64,000 nt of DNA from Arachis hypogaea (taxonomy: Eukaryota > Streptophyta > Magnoliopsida > Fabales > Fabaceae), in assembly GCF_003086295.3 (NCBI RefSeq), contig NC_092047.1, positions 62,972,054 to 63,036,053 on the forward strand. Direction: 5' to 3'. A program made the position numbers and the translations under genes. Of the stretch, positions 63,666 through 64,000 are shown piece by piece. Position 1 is the stretch's first letter. Every line of letters begins with the position of its first letter. Under the pieces are notes generated by a model. That model worked only from the letters and a program-made list of their open reading frames with translations, did not search any database and had not been told where the DNA came from.

Positions 63666-64000
63666 GCGGCGCACAGTTTATCCAGATCAGCCAAAATATC
63701 TTATCTTTTCTTCCCCAAATCCTAATTTTTCTTTTCCCTTCTTATTTCTTTCTTCTCCCTTCTTCCTTCTTTATTCTTTCTCACTTTTTACTTTCTCCTC
63801 CCTTATTTGTCACATCCATTATCAAGGTTCTTTTCTTTCTTTCTTTACTTTTTCCTTTTCCTTTATTACTTTTATTTATGTTTATGTTTTTTTTTCCTTT
63901 TTCTTTTCACTTTCATTATCTATATTTTTCTTTTCTTTCTTTTCTTTTCTTTTTATTCCTTTAATTGGTGTTAGAAATCTAATTGGGTGATTATTTTCTT
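63666..64000 (+). other. Pyrimidine-rich leader, element H continues
   Basis: TTTCTTCTCCC-type low-complexity sequence equivalent to F 51360 onward and B 21640 onward, which precedes the third ORF. No gene; the ORF 63664-63990 is low-complexity. Confidence 0.5.

Larger units (their letters stand above)
53304..64000 (+). mobile_element. Element H: Athila-like gag-pol element, running off the window
   Basis: 5' LTR, PBS, gag with CCHC knuckle, protease, RT, RNase H (interrupted by J), integrase, twin hairpin, CpG array. Inserted in the third ORF of F. It is the best preserved full pol in the window: RT FMDD and integrase D-D-E are all present. It carries a frameshift and several stops in gag, a 390-bp insert in gag, a deletion plus truncated J in RNase H, and a frameshift at 61795. 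The third ORF and 3' LTR are outside. Confidence 0.9.

Overview
This is repeat-dense plant nuclear DNA with no intact host gene. The whole 64 kb is nested Ty3/gypsy LTR retrotransposons, almost all of the Athila/Tat branch: the primer-binding sites match the 3' end of plant tRNA-Asp, gag/pol is of Athila type, and an extra ORF sits downstream of integrase. From memory the sequence style (GGCGTTTAACGCC arrays, CpG-dense GCGTGCGCAC islands, large non-autonomous partners) resembles the peanut genus Arachis; no search was run, so family names such as FIDEL/Feral are avoided. I call the elements A to J.

Layout. 1-2826: minus-strand Tat/Ogre-type RNase H-integrase remnant. 2827-10912: element A (+), a young non-autonomous element with equal 1562-bp LTRs and an unrecognised gag-position ORF. 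10913-11651 and 21070-26068: 3' part of an Athila-like element B (+), split by element I (11652-21069, -), which carries gag and protease but no RT or integrase. 26069-27896: truncated element C (-), whose ORF is homologous to the odd ORF of A. 27897-30688: LTR scrap, Tat gag/RT remnant and a solo LTR (29058-30584, TSD AGTTT). 30689-33782: a very long solo LTR E (TSD TTTTG) containing an 842-bp hAT element (TSD CTCCAAGA). 33788-34235: a broken ribosomal protein eL8 (RPL7A) pseudogene. 34926-53303: Athila-like element F (+), with element G (37338-47219, -; gag plus protease only) inserted in its protease (TSD GTAGA). 53304-64000: Athila-like element H (+), inserted in the third ORF of F. Its gag holds a 390-bp LTR-like insert (TSD ATCAT), and its RNase H is interrupted by a truncated G-like element J (59219-61452, -).

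How the parts work together. F, H and B are decayed relatives of autonomous elements (gag-pro-RT-RNaseH-IN plus third ORF). A and C (novel ORF) and I, G, J (gag-pro or less) look like partners needing pol in trans. They are linked by cis RNA modules conserved in architecture while stem sequences change in a compensatory way: (1) a hairpin with an RGGA loop 4-7 nt upstream of the polypurine tract, present at the 3' LTR and again internally; (2) a twin hairpin just after the gag-pol (or surrogate ORF) stop; (3) repeated GGCC-type hairpins between PBS and gag in I/G/J; (4) a hairpin near the LTR 3' end in every family; (5) paired palindrome/CpG islands, one in U3 and one in the 3' UTR, using the same motif class within a family. 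These modules are the most interesting content. Elsewhere decay is mostly C-to-T nonsense mutation, nested insertion and deletion.
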